Shown here one piece after another: positions 36,962 through 48,485 of a DNA stretch of 64,000 bases. The notes beneath the pieces were generated by a model, which was not told where the DNA came from, made no database searches, and saw only the letters and a list, made by a program, of their open reading frames with translations. The position numbers and the translations under genes were made by a program. The DNA comes from Membranipora membranacea (taxonomy: Eukaryota > Bryozoa > Gymnolaemata > Cheilostomatida > Membraniporidae). Each line of letters opens with the position of its first letter. Position 1 is the first letter of the stretch. The stretch spans positions 26,967,681 to 27,031,680 of the forward strand of contig OU612071.1 in NCBI GenBank assembly GCA_914767715.1, read 5' to 3'.

Positions 36962-37317
36962 CCGTAATCCCTCACCTATAGATCGCGCGACTTATAAGTG
37001 AAGGCGGCTATAAGAGAGTAGCATATAGACGCCACTATCATTTGAAGCATTTTTATATTTATATTGGACCAAAACCTCATACAGTCACCGAAGATGAATA
37101 GCTCAGTGGTAGAGCGTACGTCTTGTAAACATGGAGTTGTGAGTACGAAACCCACTGAGGGCAGTTTTTTTCCCAAAACTACTTAGTTCATTTGTAGTGA
37201 GTGTAGTGTAGTGAGTGTCTTATAGCTGTGGGGTGTCTTATAACTGGAGCATTTTAATTTTTTCTGAGGGGGGTGATTCACTTATAAGTCCGGTGACTTA
37301 TAGGTGAGGGATTACGG
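36962..37317. mobile_element. TA-flanked MITE with tRNA-like core
   Basis: A 356-bp element with terminal inverted repeats beginning CCGTAATCCCTCACCTATA on both ends, flanked by TA. The paralogous segment near 60168 lacks it and shows the intact empty site with one TA, which fixes the boundaries and points to a Tc1/mariner-type mechanism. No transposase is encoded. Confidence 0.92.
37092..37163 (+). pseudogene. tRNA-Thr(TGT)-like remnant inside the MITE
   Basis: TAGCTCAGTGGTAGAGC is a good D-arm/A-box, the anticodon-loop position reads CTTGTAA (anticodon TGT), and GTGAGTACGAAACCCAC resembles a T-arm with a degenerate B-box. The acceptor stem does not pair and the anticodon stem is weak, so it is not a functional tRNA gene. 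Confidence 0.55.
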
Positions 37318-38151
37318 TACATACAGCAGCAAGACCGAATTATTCAAATTATTAGATTTCACTTGCATTATCTTTTGAAGTTATTCCCACATGGAAAAGT
37401 AGAGGACGACTTCCAAAGTTTTTTAGCTTAGAGGAGACAGGGAGTTTGGTCCCTAACTCCTTGGAGGAGAGTTGTCTTGTTTGGTGACCTCAGGTGACCT
37501 AGTTATGATAACAGAATGCTCAAATTGTGTTTATATTCCTGCTGTTTTGTAGGTTGAGGCATATAACAGTATTACAGTATAGTAAGATTCTTATACTTGA
37601 CGGTAAACAGAATTATTCATCCTCCCCGTGAGACTGATCATAAGATATAAACTGTGCATCGTTCATGGTAAGTAAACAGTAAGTGACTCAGAGCCTCAAT
37701 ATATTACGCCAACAACCTGCACCGCCCATATCCTAATGTTATTGTCTCTGATATTGCAGTTTTCCGCCCCATTGACTTATTATGTCCTGCAACACTTATT
37801 TGTATGGAACGGGAATGCTTCCTCACTATATAATACTGTGTTTGGGTTGATAAAACCACATGGCTGTTTTTACCTGGCACTCCTAAATTGTCCTCAGGCT
37901 TAGACTATTGAAATAGATGAGAATAATAGAATGATAAACTTTGATATTGCAGTTTACACACATAAAATCTTTGTACAGTATTGTAGAAACTACTGTGAGT
38001 GTGTTTATATTGGAGTCCAGAGATCTGAACTCGACACAATGTAAAATTACTGGTTTAAAATAACAGATGTAATTCTCAGTTGAGGTGAATGTCTTCACTT
38101 TTAAGTGATATCAATGATATATAACACAGTAACAGTGAGCTTATTTTACAG
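37318..38151. other. Duplicated intronic sequence, copy 1
   Basis: Matches 60170-61030 in blocks, for example the GAGACTGATCATAAGATATAAACTG segment near 37631 and the GTAAGT donor after it. The exon-like part after the TTTTGTAG acceptor at 37552 meets a stop in the expected frame, unlike copy 2. Confidence 0.5.
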
Positions 38152-38267
38152 CTACCGACCCATTGAGCTGTAGTATTACTGTGTTATGGATGAGAGACGC
38201 CCACAGCGGCTGTGTTGACTTGTTACTGTACAGAGTTACCCGTCACAACTCAGTAACCTCGAGTCCT
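38152..38267 (+). pseudogene. Exon-like module, copy 1
   Basis: Lies between TTTTACAG and GTGAGTTATAA and aligns with 61052-61169 (shared CCACAGCGGCTGTGT, GACTTGTTACTGTACAGAGTTAC). The frame that is open in copy 2 has two stops here. Another frame is open but differs from copy 2, so the coding status is doubtful. Confidence 0.4.
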
Positions 38268-38430
38268 GGTGAGTTATAAGCAGTCAGGCTAGAGACCATA
38301 GATAGTATATGTACTCTGGTTAAACTGGTATGACTTAGACCAAGTTTACCTGCCTTTGGAGTTGCTCCCCCTCCACTGATAAGCTGTAGTGGCATATCAG
38401 GAAAGGGGGTGCAACTGAAATGCAGGCAAA

Positions 38431-38645
38431 CTGGATCAATATTTTGGGGACTGAGTCTATAATATAGACTCAGTCCCCAAAATATTGATCCAGCTGTATT
38501 CAAATGCCTTATTGTTATTTCATAAAGATCAATGCTGTGATGACTTCAGTAATATGAAGACATAATATGTCTTCATATTACTGAAGTCATCACAGCATTG
38601 ATCTTTAAGCTCATGAAATAACAATAAGGCATTTGAATACTGCTG
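38431..38645. repeat. Two abutting perfect or near-perfect palindromes
   Basis: Palindrome 1 is 38431-38493, with 30-bp perfect arms and a 3-bp spacer. Palindrome 2 is about 38490-38645, with arms of about 72-78 bp differing by one substitution and one 6-bp gap, centred near 38563. The paralogous region at 61590-61680 holds single, non-inverted versions of these sequences, so both inversions arose locally in copy 1. Confidence 0.9.
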
Positions 38646-38662
38646 GACAAAGTGTAGCTTTA

Positions 38663-39003
38663 GACTACTGCTGCCACCGGGGGGGGGGGGGGGGGGGGGG
38701 GAGTGTGGCTATTTTATTTTGTATAAATAATGAGGCTTCAAACTCACAGTGAGCATACAAATGGCACAAGCTAGTAAAGCCGAAGCGAAGTATTTACCGG
38801 GCTTTTGGTTAAAGATAATGGATGGCTTCAAAATTTAGACATTTATTTCACTCCCGGATTTTGATACTGAGTCTTCCCATGTTACTCCTTGGTCTTGCAA
38901 ACACTCTCCCCCAAACATTAGGTGACAATGCTAAGATTTATCCCTCATTTCGGTATCTTGTAGAAATCAATCTGCACACATAGCCCGCGTGGCAGAAGTA
39001 GGT
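38663..39003. mobile_element. ACTACTGCTGCCAC MITE, copy next to the palindromes
   Basis: Begins ACTACTGCTGCCAC and ends GTGGCAGAAGTAGGT. The inner block ATTAGGTGACAATGC is shared with the copies at 40244-40458, 53741-54100 and 61711-62100. It contains a run of about 21 G at 38679-38701. No coding capacity. Confidence 0.8.
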
Positions 39004-41400
39004 TTCTGTCGTTTAAAGAAAAATTCAGGTTTGCTTAGGGTTATCCGCTCATTTGATAGTGGAGGACAACTCTATATAGTTGTTTCTCAAAGGGTTTCTA
39101 CGTCTAGAGACAATAATCGTGAGTTTCTTTCTTGACGAGCTCGCACAGATGAGCCACAAAGGTGAGACTTTCAAGCTTAAACCGGCCTTCCACTCTATTC
39201 CCAGTTTTTTTGTTATTTTTTTTCTCTTCTTCAAACTAATCCCGGGTTTTTTCAGGTTCAATTCTTTTTCACACCTGAATGTGTCTACTCTGAGAGTGAA
39301 ACCATTCTATCTGGCTAGATTAGTTTGTATAAAAATTCTACTAGTGATTTGGAAACTACTCGAGTTGTTTGCCGCTTTCAAATCTTTCCTCATTTTTTTA
39401 TCACATTTATGTCGAAGGCTATAATTGGTCAGAGTGTTTCTTTCAGTTTCTGTTTTCTTTTGCACCAATGGCTGCTGAAGGTTTCTACTCAAGAGTGTAC
39501 CTGTTCTTATCGTTAACTTTAGTCTGCTTCAAGCCACTTATTTTTGTAGATGTAGTAATAGATATAATAGATATATCAAAGATTCACGCATTGACTTCAC
39601 TACACCAGATAGAATCACATTCACCAGTAGAGTGTATGAGCAAAATTAGGATTATTGTTAATAATGATTACTCAGAATAAAATGTAGAGCAATACCTTGG
39701 AGCATGTCAATGAAAGCCTCCAAATTTGTCGTCACGACTTCCTCTTGGGCCCGGTGACTTGCGTTGTCACTGTATTCAACTTTTAATGCTTTGAGGACAA
39801 CTGAGGCAGCGAGTGGCTTCACTCTGGCCTTGTACCTAAGGATGTCCGCTAGGCCATGACTACTCACCATATCCATAAACTAAAATTAAAAATAATTAGG
39901 GAAATGCAATGATATCATCTACATGTACATATATAGCCAATGAATTGATATAGGGAACAGTGCTGAATAGTTATTGTATTCTCTCATATAAACAGTCCTT
40001 CACATCTAATTCCTCAATCAAACCTTTTCCTCTGTATGCGCAAACACAACTTGTAGAGAGGCTATTATTTGGTATGCTTATGTATTAATTATCATATTCA
40101 AAATTTATTTCAACAAAAATCCAACAAAGAGACAAAAGTAGGATTTGTTATGCCATAATTCAGTGTTTTCGAACCATATATGACTATAATATGAGTAGTT
40201 TGAGTGCTCAAACAGTGTTAATATGGGTAGTGGCTCGTACCTAGAGTGAACAATTACTTTGCACAAACGATGTATTTACCTGTTTAATGGTTAAAATAAT
40301 GACATAAAAATTTAGCCATTTACTTCAACCCCAGATTTTGACACTGAGTCTCGAAATACCTCCCCCCCACATTAGGTGACAATGCCAAGATTTAAGCCTC
40401 ACTTTTCTATCTTGTAGAAATCAATCTGCACACATCACCCTGAGTGGCAGCAAAAGGTTTTCTTTTTTTATGGAATTATTAGGTTTGCTAAGGGTTATCC
40501 CCTCATTAAATGTTGGAGGACAACTCTGTATTGTTGATTTTCGGTTTTATGAAGTAAGACAATAATCTTGAGTTTCTATCTTGACGAGCTCGCACAGATG
40601 ACACACACGGGTGTGACTTTCAAACTTAAACCTTTTGAGCAGGCTGCTCTCCATCCTAGTCCCGTTTATTGTCATTTTTTTCTCTCTCTATCAAACTAAT
40701 CCCGGGCTTTTCAAGTTCAATTTTTTTCCACCCCTGAATGTGACTGCTCTAAGGGTGAGGCCATTCTATCAAGCTGGATGAGTTTGTATGAATACGCTTC
40801 TAGTGATTTGGAAACACTAACCGTTTGAGTTGTGCGCCGATTCAAACAGTTCTCCATCTTTTTTGTATCACACATATAGTATTTTTTTCCCTTCACAATG
40901 GCTTTCACTGCTGAAATATTCTATTTCATGAGTGAAGCTGCTCTTGTCGATAATTTTAGTCCACTTCCAGTTTTTTTGCGGATGCCATAAAATAATTTCT
41001 TTTCAAACTCGATATTTGTTTGTAATCATAATACAGTAGATAGGCTCAAATCTAGTTTGACATCAGTGCCACTCATGGGTTCTTCTCTTTATTAGCACCT
41101 CTTCTTCTCCTAGGGCGATCACGTTCTGAGTAATACTCATAAGACAACATATTCGAGTTTCTTTCTTGACAAACTTGCAAAGATGAGCCACAAGGGTGGG
41201 ACTTTCAAGCTTGAACCTTTTGAGCCAGCCACCATCAATCCTAGTCCATTTTTTTATGTCAAACTAATCCTGGGTTATATCAGGTTCAATTTTTCTTTCA
41301 ACCCTGAATGTGCCTGCTCAAAAACTTTCAGATCTGCCGATGGGGGACATTCTGCAATTCGCCATTTTCTTTGGCGTTGTGGTTAATCAGAACAAACTAT
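39004..41400. repeat. Clustered copies of an interspersed repeat
   Basis: Blocks at 39004-39550, 40459-41110 and 41130-41345 repeat the same order: AGGTTTGCT..GGTTATCC, GGACAACTCT, TTCTTGACGAGCT, CAGATGAGCCACAA, ACTTTCAAGCTTAAACC, AATCCCGGGTTTT, CACACCTGAATGTG. A fourth copy is at 62101-62635. Each directly follows a MITE end at 39003, 40458 and 62100, so MITE and repeat were probably duplicated together. A minus-strand open frame at 39658-39876 in a unique part has no recognised content. Confidence 0.7.
40244..40458. mobile_element. ACTACTGCTGCCAC MITE, 5'-truncated copy
   Basis: Retains CAATTACTTTGCACAAAC, CACATTAGGTGACAATGCC and the right end GAGTGGCAGCAAAAGGTTT. The left terminal repeat is missing. 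Confidence 0.7.
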
Positions 41401-43213
41401 TTCATGTACAGCCTTGATTCATATCAGATGTAGGTCATTGTGCTGGAATGGAGGGATCGCTACTGACGTACCTTTTGATTGCTATTTATTGAAGTCGTAA
41501 CCTGTGAAGAATTGAAAATGATTAGATTGGAATTCAAAACCTATGCAGGTGAAGACATAAATTTAGAAAAGAAATACAATGTACATAAGAAATACAATGT
41601 GTTCGCAAAATGAGATGTGAAACAAGATACATAGAAAATTACGCACACAGTTTGACATGCAATAATGAGGAAACACACAGGTACACTGACGAGATTAAAC
41701 CGTTTTATACAATATTTTAACTTACAAGCTCAGCTCAGCTTTACATTGATAGTGACCTAAGACAAAATGAATTGAATCATAAATGTAGGTCAAATAAATT
41801 GGTTGCCTGAAAGACACAAAATAACATCCGGCAAAGTGACATCAAATAAACAGATTCAGAGATAGTTACAGTCTCAATTCAGACAATTACAATACAATAA
41901 TTATGTAACTAAAAATGAGAAATGAGTTAACACTTACATGATTGATGTCAATAAGATAAAATACAAGGTCGACGCTCCAGAAAGCAGGTAGCTGTAAGTA
42001 TAGCCTACATTACTACGTTTGTAACTATTACTCAGATTAAATAAATTTGGGTCACCATAGGTTGACTGTTCTGGCTGACTATGCCGGCGACAAAACAACT
42101 CTACGTATAAAAAATGAGCTAGCAGACTTTGTCCACAAGCTGCTAAGTTTATAGCGATAAAGTAAGAAATGCGGTTAAATATGGAGACATCTATAAGTGC
42201 CTTTGTTTGAGTGCAGTTTTGGGATAAAGACGATTTGAGGATAATAAAAAATAATGTGCTGTCCTATCCATCCTAATACAGTCATGTGCTGTAGAAATGA
42301 TTCTTCCCTTGACCCCTGAACTCCAGGCCAAACCTAACCACCCTTTTTTGCAGCATGTTTGCTACCCAAATTTATCATATTGCAAATTAAAATACTGATT
42401 AACCACTGGTCTACTTACAAACTGCTGATACTTGGTATCATCTGTAGAATATGACACACTGAATTATATGTAAGATACTGAATGTTGTATTCTCATGAAC
42501 TGCAAAGCCTAACTAAGGCAGTAGAAAAATCCTCTCCACACTACAAATGCAAAACAACAACTGAAACTTTATGAAAGAAACTGAAACTACATGTCACATG
42601 ACTTGACCATGGGATTATGGGATATCTCAACATAAAATAAAAGGGAACATAACTACAATTTACTAGCATATTAGCACAGATCACAGGACAGAACATTGTA
42701 TGTCCTCCGTTATGACCAAATGAATTAGAGGGCCTCAATCAAGGCGATGGTGTGCATTCGCTATCACTTATCAAATGTTCCTCTCCCGCCTTCAACTCAT
42801 GCCTGTTATCACATCTGAATCTGACGCTGATTATAATTGACCATGCCCACATTTGGGCCATTCCATGGGGACTGTCCCAATCAGTGTGCTGACCCGACTC
42901 AGATCTTTTTCAAATTTGGCTGTCAGAACAAGCAGGTTGGAATAAGTTGTGAATCAAAATTTGAGACTCCTCGGATAAAATGGGGCTTCGTGGGGGCCCC
43001 GCAAAGTTTGTGTTTTCGTTGTGAAGACAACTCCTAATGACGTTTCTTTGATTTTTTATTTAATTTAATTTTTGTACCGTGCAAAATTGAACATGTCAGT
43101 ATGCTTCCCAGAAAGTTTTGAGTTTGTAGGTCAACCAGGGTTCAGGTCAGAGGTCACCTAACGTGGTCAGCCGAGAGGGTTTGTCCGTATATCACTCAAT
43201 TTCCGCCAACAAC
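41401..43213. other. No recognised gene
   Basis: AT-rich sequence with no supported exon or strong repeat up to the left end of the 43214-46073 transposon. Confidence 0.5.
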
Positions 43214-43705
43214 ACGGTGCTGTATCTGGGAAATAAAAGATGGTAAAGCAGAGGTAAGTATCAAATATGATGGTAAGACATGTTAACTATTTTTTGAAAG
43301 AAAGAAAAAACTTCTCGGATCAACGGTATAATCTAAACGGTAAAAATCCAAGATGGCCGCCTCAATGGCAGCGATTTTCGACCTCATTTTGGCGTCAAAT
43401 TTATCGATGGTAGTTTGGAAAATCTTTTAAAAAAAGTATCTCATATATACAATACAGACGTGCTGATTTCAAATCTGCAATAAAAATTAAGGGTTTTTGA
43501 GTCTAAATGTGTTTAATTGAACTTTTAAATATACGAAATTTCCTATAAATGACCAATGGTAATTAGGGCTATTTAAGTTTAAATGTGTGTATTCAACCTT
43601 TTAAATGAAGTTTTTCTCTGTTGTTGCAGTAATGAAGCACCATGGATGTTAATTGAAGTATGGTTGATTTTTTTGTTTGTTCATAAGCTGCAAGTTTCAT
43701 CTAAT

Positions 43706-44809
43706 CTAAAGCTTTCCTACCTGTTCCTGCGTTTGTTGCTCGAGTCGATACAGTCGATGATTATCTGTCGATAGCTCGACACACGCTATCACATTCGCCA
43801 GAGGTACCCATAGTTCATCCCGTCTCTCAGGGTATTTAAAAGATGTGGCAGGCCCTTGGGGATGAAGTGAGTTTACTTTTACATCTTCGTGCTCGTCATT
43901 GGTTTCAGTCACAGCACCCACATACCACTGCTCTTCATATGCATAGGCTATGTATACACCTGGTTTGAGCGAAGAGATGGTTATGCCTTATGCCTGATGA
44001 CCTGATGTATTATTGAATTGTCTATAATGTATCTGTAGAGAGGTTGGGCCAGCCGATATTCTTCTGCCCACCAGATTGTTCCCTACTCGCAAGAAGCAAT
44101 GGTGACTTCTCGAACCACCTACTGGTGGTGCGTTGTCAAATCTCCTCTGCTGATCCGGCGTATACTTGGCAATGTCCTGCTCAAACCATAGTATATTTAT
44201 TCCATTAATGTTTTCTTTTGCAAATGTAAATAATTCTTTTGCATTGGTTATGAAGTTTTCGGACATCCTTTGTAGACTGGCCCTCCTTGCCTGGTATTTG
44301 ATAACAGCCCCGATACCGTCGCATGCTGACTTCCCATGTGATGTCGCAAAAAAGTGCCAGGTACAGGGCATGCCAAAATCAGATTCATGGTACATAATGT
44401 TTGCAAAAACTTTGAACGATTTGTATTGGGCAGAGCACCCATCTGTGAAGTAGTGTACCATATTAATTGTGTGTGGCAATAAAGATTTTAGACGGGGGAT
44501 CAGGTCTCTGAGCATCGTATATACTGCCATCTGGTCGTGCTTAATAACGTCACTGATGTATGAGAACGAAATGTGTAGGACCTGACTCTCATCTTGTGAC
44601 CTATAATATACAACTATTGGGTGTAATGTCGCTTGGCAATTGTTCCAATGAAATGACTGGCTTGCGTTTTGGACGATAAAAGAATAGTTTTCTGCGAAGT
44701 CCATTTGTATTATAATGTGAGATTTATCTAGTCCAGACTTAAAGGGATAATACACTTCTGATCTCTGTTTGGCAGCCAATGGAGCACAGAAAAATGTATG
44801 TACATACAT
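43706..44809 (-). pseudogene. RNase H-like DDE transposase, interrupted by an in-frame stop
   Basis: The first part (44809-43991) encodes 273 residues with IIQMDFAENYSF, a HWNNCQATLHP block, HYFTDGCSAQYKS and TWHFFATSHGKSACDGIGA. The spaced Asp residues in these motifs fit a DDE/RNase H fold. A TAA at 43988-43990 breaks the frame, and the same frame then continues to a TAG at 43706 with YIAYAYEEQWYVG, SLHPQGPATSFKYP and ELWVPLANV, a C-terminal module that I recall accompanying this type of protein. I recognise it as a widespread uncharacterised invertebrate family but cannot name the transposon superfamily. One stop only, so decay is recent, or the stop is an allele or sequencing error. It lies wholly inside the TIR-bounded element. 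Confidence 0.8.
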
Positions 44810-45226
44810 AAACTCCTTATTTGTAATTCAAAACCCCTTGTTCTGCTCAAATGTGCATTCTAAATTGTAGTTGTGCATCTCCAACAAGAAATAAGACAAC
44901 TAACAGAATTGCTTGTGAACTGAAAAAAGCTGATTTTGTGAGCAGTTGTGTGCTCCTACCTCTTGGTTAGTGTCTCTATTATACAGATACTCATGAGTAC
45001 GCATGTGCAATAATGATGACCTTTGGACTTTAGCTTGTTATTTTCTAACAGCCCAGCTTTACACTTTTATTACCATAACCTCTGTTCTCAGTCACAACAT
45101 AGGTCTGAATGTCTCACGTGGACAGAACTTTCAACTTGCAGGCCATTTCAGATAATCAACTGTTCTTTAAGCCAACTGACTAAATTGTGGACTGGTCAGC
45201 CAGCTCTAATCAATGTTTCACCTTTG

Positions 45227-45494
45227 CTCAGTAGTTTGTCTGCAAACAATGGGGACTCCCCTAACTTTGTCTAATGAAGCATGATGTCATCTTGATTGAC
45301 ATAATCAGACCACACAGGCAGCAGGTTTGTGACAAAAACCCCTATGTGGCAATGAGTCACCTTTGCTCAGTAGTTTGTCAGCAAACAATGGGGACTCCCC
45401 TAACTTTGTCTAATGAAGCATGATGCCATCTTGATTGACATAATCAGACCACACAGGCAGCAGGTTTGTGACAATAACACCTATGTGGCAATGA
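45227..45494. repeat. Tandem duplication of about 133 bp inside the transposon
   Basis: About 45227-45359 and 45360-45494 are nearly identical direct copies (CTTTGCTCAGTAGTTTGTC to CTATGTGGCAATGAGTCAC), differing at a few bases. The second copy overlaps a short minus-strand open frame (45410-45607) that might be a degraded 5' exon of the transposase gene. Confidence 0.9.
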
Positions 45495-46073
45495 GTCACC
45501 ATAGCAGTTTCCAATGTGTACAGTCTCTCGACACTTGAAACTGATAGAGCGGTGACAAATTCGAATACATTTCTCATTATAGTGATACTGGACTCCAGAA
45601 CTGTCATGGAGAAATGTTTTTTAATTAAATAATTACTCTTGATTACTTACCTATTTACTTATAACTATTATGCATCAATAGTGGTCATAGGTAGCTAAGT
45701 TCGGGACTATTGGTCAAGTGACAATGACTCAATACCGATGCGATGTTGTTAAATGTGGCATGTTTTTAAAAGTCCAATTAAACACATTTAGATTCAAAAA
45801 CCCTTAATTTTTATTGCAGATTCGAAATCAGCATGTCTGTATTGTATATATGAGATACTTTTTTTTAAAGATTTTCCATACTATCATCGATAAATTTGAC
45901 GCCAAAATGAGGTTGAAAATCGCTGCCGTTGAGGTGGCCATTTTTACCGTTCAGATTATACCGTTGGTCCGAGAAGTTTTTTATTTCTTTCAAAAAATAG
46001 TTAACATGTCTTACCATCATATTTGATACTTACCTCTGCTTTACCATATTTTATTTCCCAGATACAGCACCGT

Positions 46074-47197
46074 TTAGTTTGGGGACAAACTAATTACGTC
46101 ATGTCGCAGTATTTAAGTGGGACACATTATGATCAGTCAAGCATAAGCATTGTCCTGTCTAGGGAGTATATTAAGTCTATGGATTTACCCCACTTTGTTT
46201 TGACTTTAACAGTGCCATATACAAAAAATCTGGAATATTGATCGAAACTCCTGATTTGACCTCACACATGGACTCTCCGATCTCATGAGTGGATGTTGAA
46301 AGAGTCAATTTCAATGCCTGATATTGCAGTTTCTGGTAATCCAAGAGAGTAAGATTGTTTTGGAATCTTAATTTCATGGGTGCTCTAAAGGAAATCATGT
46401 GTTTCTTGACAAGTTTTCTTATATCGGGTGACAATGGCTAGCTAACACTTTTACACAAGCCATGTATGTTGTTCTTGTCTAAATTTCCTCACATATTATT
46501 TTGGGTCTCCTCATAGTCACCAAAACCCCAAGAACTAATAATCTAAATTCAGAAAAAGAACTGTGAGAGAAATCAGCAGTTTTCATGCTGTACGTAGCAT
46601 AAGTGATAATTGAATCTCATACAAATAGCAAACCAGGATATTGCGCACGCACAGAGGGTAAACTTGAGGCAGATTCCTGCCTGAAGAATTGACATATACC
46701 CAATCACCAATACAATTCTAGCTTTTTGTTGATGGAAGGTTCAATTCAAATCATTGATCATTGATCCTTGATTTAAGCTTAGACTTTCCTATGTGAAACA
46801 TTTAATACCCTTAAGCACTGTTCTCAGTTTCAGCAACTAGTATAATATGATTCACTTTCAAATTTGGGTGAATTTCGGTGAACGCTGGATGCTAAAATTA
46901 AAAGACTAGTGACAAGGGCGCTGTATTATAGTGAACTGTCTCAGCCCCCTCCCTGGTCTCAGGAAGAGTCAGCTTAATCCAGGCATAGCTTTCCTGCAAT
47001 GATGTTTGTGCCCATTGATGATATGTCCTTAGCCAGAACACATATTTTGCAAAAGCAAAGTAATACGGATGAAGGCTTAAGTTGACTTGTTATAACCCTG
47101 TCTTGACAACAAAGTCAAGACAGGCTAACTTGTTATGTGCTCTCTAGCTATATTGATTGATATTTGGTGTTGAATATGTTAAGTGGGATTATCTTAC
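46074..47197. other. No firm gene; one possible coding fragment
   Basis: A minus-strand open frame at 46177-46434 starts with ATG and reads SPDIRKLVKKHMISFRAP, with codon use that looks coding, but I do not recognise it. It may be another transposon remnant. The rest is featureless. Confidence 0.35.
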
Positions 47198-47512
47198 CTT
47201 TACCTCCACACCAGTGATTCCCATCAACTGCCTTTTCTCTCTGTTAATGTAGTCCATAATGGCTATTGCCTCCTCAATCTGACACTGATCAACATTGTAC
47301 TCGGGTGCTGGCTCTACAGGCTTGTCGACAGCAGTCTTGGCTGCCTTGAGTACCATGGCTAGTCGAAGAACCTGACCCTGTAACAATAAAGATTTCATCT
47401 CCTTGATTAGATTTGGCTTGTCAATCCAGTTGCTACTCACAAAGCTCACTTCATCTCTACCGACGAAGCTGACGATGTAATACAGTGGTTTGCTGGGGTT
47501 ATTTGAAGCCAT
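47198..47512 (-). CDS. First exon of an unrecognised gene, 105 codons
   Basis: An ATG at 47512 opens a frame reading MASNNPSKPLYYIVSFVG, then IDKPNLIKEMKSLLLQGQ, AAKTAVDKPVEPAPEY and EEAIAIMDYINREKRQL, ending in phase 0 at a GTAAG donor at 47197. The start context, length and donor make a real exon likely. No downstream exon was found for certain: the next minus-strand sequence is the flank of the 43214-46073 transposon. Function unknown; it could belong to a mobile element. Confidence 0.55.
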
Positions 47513-47676
47513 TTTGTTCCTGTTCCAATTTTAGTGACTGACATTTTTTTATATCAGATTTCAATTGAATGAGGTATACTATGATGGCACAAGTGGTTGA
47601 TGCCAGCTACAATTATTTGGCTCCCTATTAACGATGATTTATAATGACCCAAACGCAAAGAGTGTACAAATAAAGT

Positions 47677-47891
47677 TCACACACCAAGCGAATAAATAAA
47701 GTCGAGCATCCGTTTCCCACGCCTTCGCCTTCTGTTCTTCTTGTCCGGTTGCTCAAATATCCCCTCATCCACGGCAAATCGTTTCAGTATCTTATTGCCA
47801 TTTGATGCTATTTTTCCATTTCTCAAGAATACAGGGAAATTCCTAGCTAAATCAGAAAAGCTTGGTCTGCCATCTGATTCTATTGTTGCCT
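47677..47891 (-). pseudogene. Possible terminal exon, unrecognised
   Basis: Open minus-strand frame after a TACATAG acceptor, reading ATIESDGRPSFSDLARNFP, then FLRNGKIASNGNKILKRF and a basic KKNRRRRRGKRM tail before a TGA at 47677. Codon use looks coding. It may belong with the fragments at 48196-48600, but the phases could not be reconciled. Confidence 0.4.
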
Positions 47892-48195
47892 CTATGTATT
47901 ATTTTGATAGTTCTCTATCAAACACATGGTAATAATGAGAGAATTTAAGCTTTTATCAAAAACCGAATTCTTCCGTACAAACAAAAAATAACTAAAATTG
48001 AAGATCAGTCTGATCGCTTCAACAACCTGCTTGCCTTTTTATTAAGGATTGCATAGGCTGTGATGTCAGTGATGTCAGCGATGTCAGCGATGTCAGCGAT
48101 GCCCAGATACCACTCTAGAAGTGAGTCAGTCAAGTTTAACTTTTATTGAATAACAAGTAAGGCAGGCTAATTAGGCCACTCCGTATGTCATCTAC

Positions 48196-48267
48196 CTTTA
48201 ACAAAACAGTTTTGTCATAAAGAACATCATACCCTGTCTCCGTGATCTTCAGTTGGTGAGAGAGTTC
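48196..48267 (-). pseudogene. Possible 24-codon exon, unrecognised
   Basis: A 72-nt phase-0 segment between TTTGTAG and GTAGATG on the minus strand, reading ELSHQLKITETGYDVLYD. A short 9-bp repeat (GATGTCAGC, 48061-48099) lies just downstream in a further candidate frame. Not assignable to a family. Confidence 0.35.
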
Positions 48268-48485
48268 CTACAAAAGAGTGATGACATATAGAATATTGAA
48301 CTCTTCCCCCGCTCTTGAATGTTGATTTTGGTCTGCATCAACAGTTCTTTAGATTGAATTTAAACATGGGATATGAGGGTTATGAAATATGACCAATCTA
48401 ATGAAATCATCAATTTTGATGTCACATGATCCGATATTCAATATGGCAGGTTGTATGACTTCATATTTACTCGCAAATATAACAT

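Larger units (their letters stand above)
43214..46073. mobile_element. 2.86-kb DNA transposon with about 310-bp terminal inverted repeats
   Basis: The left arm (43214 to about 43530) and right arm (about 45765-46073) are inverted copies starting ACGGTGCTGTATCTGGGAAA and remaining similar, with scattered differences and small gaps, across some 310 bp. They bracket a minus-strand RNase H-like transposase gene. No clear target duplication is visible (flanks AACAAC and TTAGTT), so the true tips may lie a few bases off. The superfamily is not assigned. Confidence 0.85.

Noticed and set aside
37092-37163. Functional tRNA-Thr gene
   Set aside because: The acceptor stem does not pair, the B-box is degenerate, and it lies inside a MITE.
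44166-44453. Plus-strand 95-residue frame
   Set aside because: Antisense shadow of the transposase on the minus strand.
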